Assembly (NCBI GenBank): GCA_017940955.1
Contig: JAGAXP010000177.1
Location: forward strand, 1 to 35,190
Direction of reading: 5' to 3'
DNA from: Oribacterium sp.
GTDB lineage: Bacteria; Bacillota_A; Clostridia; Lachnospirales; Lachnospiraceae
DNA length: 35,190 bases
Both the position numbers and the translations under genes were made by a program. The notes beneath the pieces were generated by a model. That model had not been told where the DNA came from, did not search any database, and was given only the letters and a program-made list of their open reading frames with translations. This document shows positions 34,427 to 35,190 of the stretch, piece after piece. Every line of letters starts with the position of its first letter. Positions within the stretch are counted from its first letter, which is position 1.

Positions 34427-35190
34427 ATGAGAAAGACTAAAATTGTATGTACACTTGGACCTAATGAAAATGATTACAATATCCTTAGAAAGCTTGCCGA
34501 GAACATGGACGTAGCACGTTTCAACTTCTCACACGGCAGCCATCAGGAGCACCTTGAAAGACTTACACTTCTTAAGGAAGCAAGAAAAGACAGCGGACGA
34601 GAGATAGCAGCTCTTCTTGATACAAAGGGACCTGAAATCCGTACAGGCGAGCTTGAGGATCACAAGAAGGTCACCCTGGAGGCAGGCTCTGAGATCATCC
34701 TTACAACAGAAGAATGCATCGGAACAAAGGACAAAGTATATATCAACTATGACGGTCTCAATCAGGACGTTAAAGAAGGAAATGTGATCCTTATCGACGA
34801 CGGTCTCATCGGTCTTGTTGTAAAGAAGGTTGAAGGACCCGAGATCCATTGTGAGATCACAAACGGCGGTGAGCTTGGTGAGAAGAAGGGCGTAAATGTT
34901 CCTAATGTAAGCATTAAACTCCCCGGACTTACCGATAAGGATATCGCTGATATCAAGTTTGGTCTTGAGGTTGGATTTGATTTCGTTGCGGCATCTTTTG
35001 TCCGTAATGCAGAAACCATCCGTGAGATCCGTGAGATCATCGACAATGCCGGTTCAACCATGAAGATCATCGCAAAGATCGAGTCACAGGAAGGTCTCGA
35101 CAATCTTGATGAGATCATTGAAGCCGCTGACGGTATCATGGTTGCACGTGGCGACCTTGGTGTTGAGATCGAGGCAAAGCGTCTTCCACA
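34427..35190 (+). CDS. pyk: Pyruvate kinase, N-terminal part (cut by window edge)
   Basis: Makes pyruvate and ATP from phosphoenolpyruvate, the last glycolytic step. The gene starts at 34427 after a perfect AGGAGG site and runs off the window after 254 codons, so no stop is seen. Family signatures: RKTKIVCTLGPNEND at the N-terminus, FNFSHGSHQEH, LLDTKGPEIRTG, the B-domain lid (about 70-165), and IIAKIESQEGLDNLDEI with the catalytic lysine, then MVARGDLGVEI with the metal-binding acid. It supplies the substrate of PflB, encoded in the same window. Codon use is that of a highly expressed gene. Confidence 0.97.
   Translation, partial: MRKTKIVCTLGPNENDYNILRKLAENMDVARFNFSHGSHQEHLERLTLLKEARKDSGREIAALLDTKGPEIRTGELEDHKKVTLEAGSEIILTTEECIGTKDKVYINYDGLNQDVKEGNVILIDDGLIGLVVKKVEGPEIHCEITNGGELGEKKGVNVPNVSIKLPGLTDKDIADIKFGLEVGFDFVAASFVRNAETIREIREIIDNAGSTMKIIAKIESQEGLDNLDEIIEAADGIMVARGDLGVEIEAKRLP

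Overview
The window reads as chromosome from an anaerobic, flagellated, spore-lineage Firmicute, most likely a Lachnospiraceae member of the Butyrivibrio, Pseudobutyrivibrio or Roseburia kind. The grounds are the gene set (flagellin, pyruvate formate-lyase with its activase, a giant CoA-dehydratase-activase-like protein, a DUF5662-like protein, a multi-domain EAL/GGDEF protein), strong AGGAGG-type ribosome sites, AT-rich intergenic DNA and tRNA genes with no encoded CCA. The genus is an inference from gene content, not from a marker search.

Layout. 1-4170 is AT-rich: a small XRE regulator on the minus strand, a flagellin with a very large central domain, and an unrecognised 505-residue protein. 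4250-11937 holds biosynthesis: dapF, then carA-carB (carbamoyl phosphate), a carbamate kinase and a family 2 glycosyltransferase, several with structured leaders. 12161-12716 is a tRNA block (Val-Met operon, then Ser) with textbook promoters and terminators. 12823-16551 is one large c-di-GMP phosphodiesterase-type sensor. 16700-18450 carries three small or little-known genes and a minus-strand tRNA-Arg. 18568-22528 is the anaerobic pyruvate module: a Cys-containing Rrf2 regulator divergent from pflB, then pflA. 23018-28598 has a HerA/YjgR-type ATPase, a CPBP membrane protease (minus), recJ and glyA. 28932-33314 (minus) is a 1460-residue activase-like iron-sulfur protein. The window ends with a catalytically dead-looking rhomboid-like protein and the start of pyruvate kinase, cut by the window edge.

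How they connect: pyk makes pyruvate, and PflB/PflA split it to acetyl-CoA and formate; GlyA provides one-carbon units. CarAB makes carbamoyl phosphate, which ArcC could exchange with carbamate and ATP. Flagellin and the EAL protein both bear on motility.

The most unusual thing I found is a pair of palindromic intergenic elements at 22663-22943 and 28618-28858, in opposite orientation. They share a core of about 120 bp that folds into a long hairpin. Each core is bracketed by inverted-repeat arms that are unrelated in sequence between the two copies yet pair perfectly or nearly so within each copy. In copy 1 the nested arms show matched base changes, and the left arm is tandemly repeated. This looks like a structured RNA or mobile palindromic family and is not explained by the genes.
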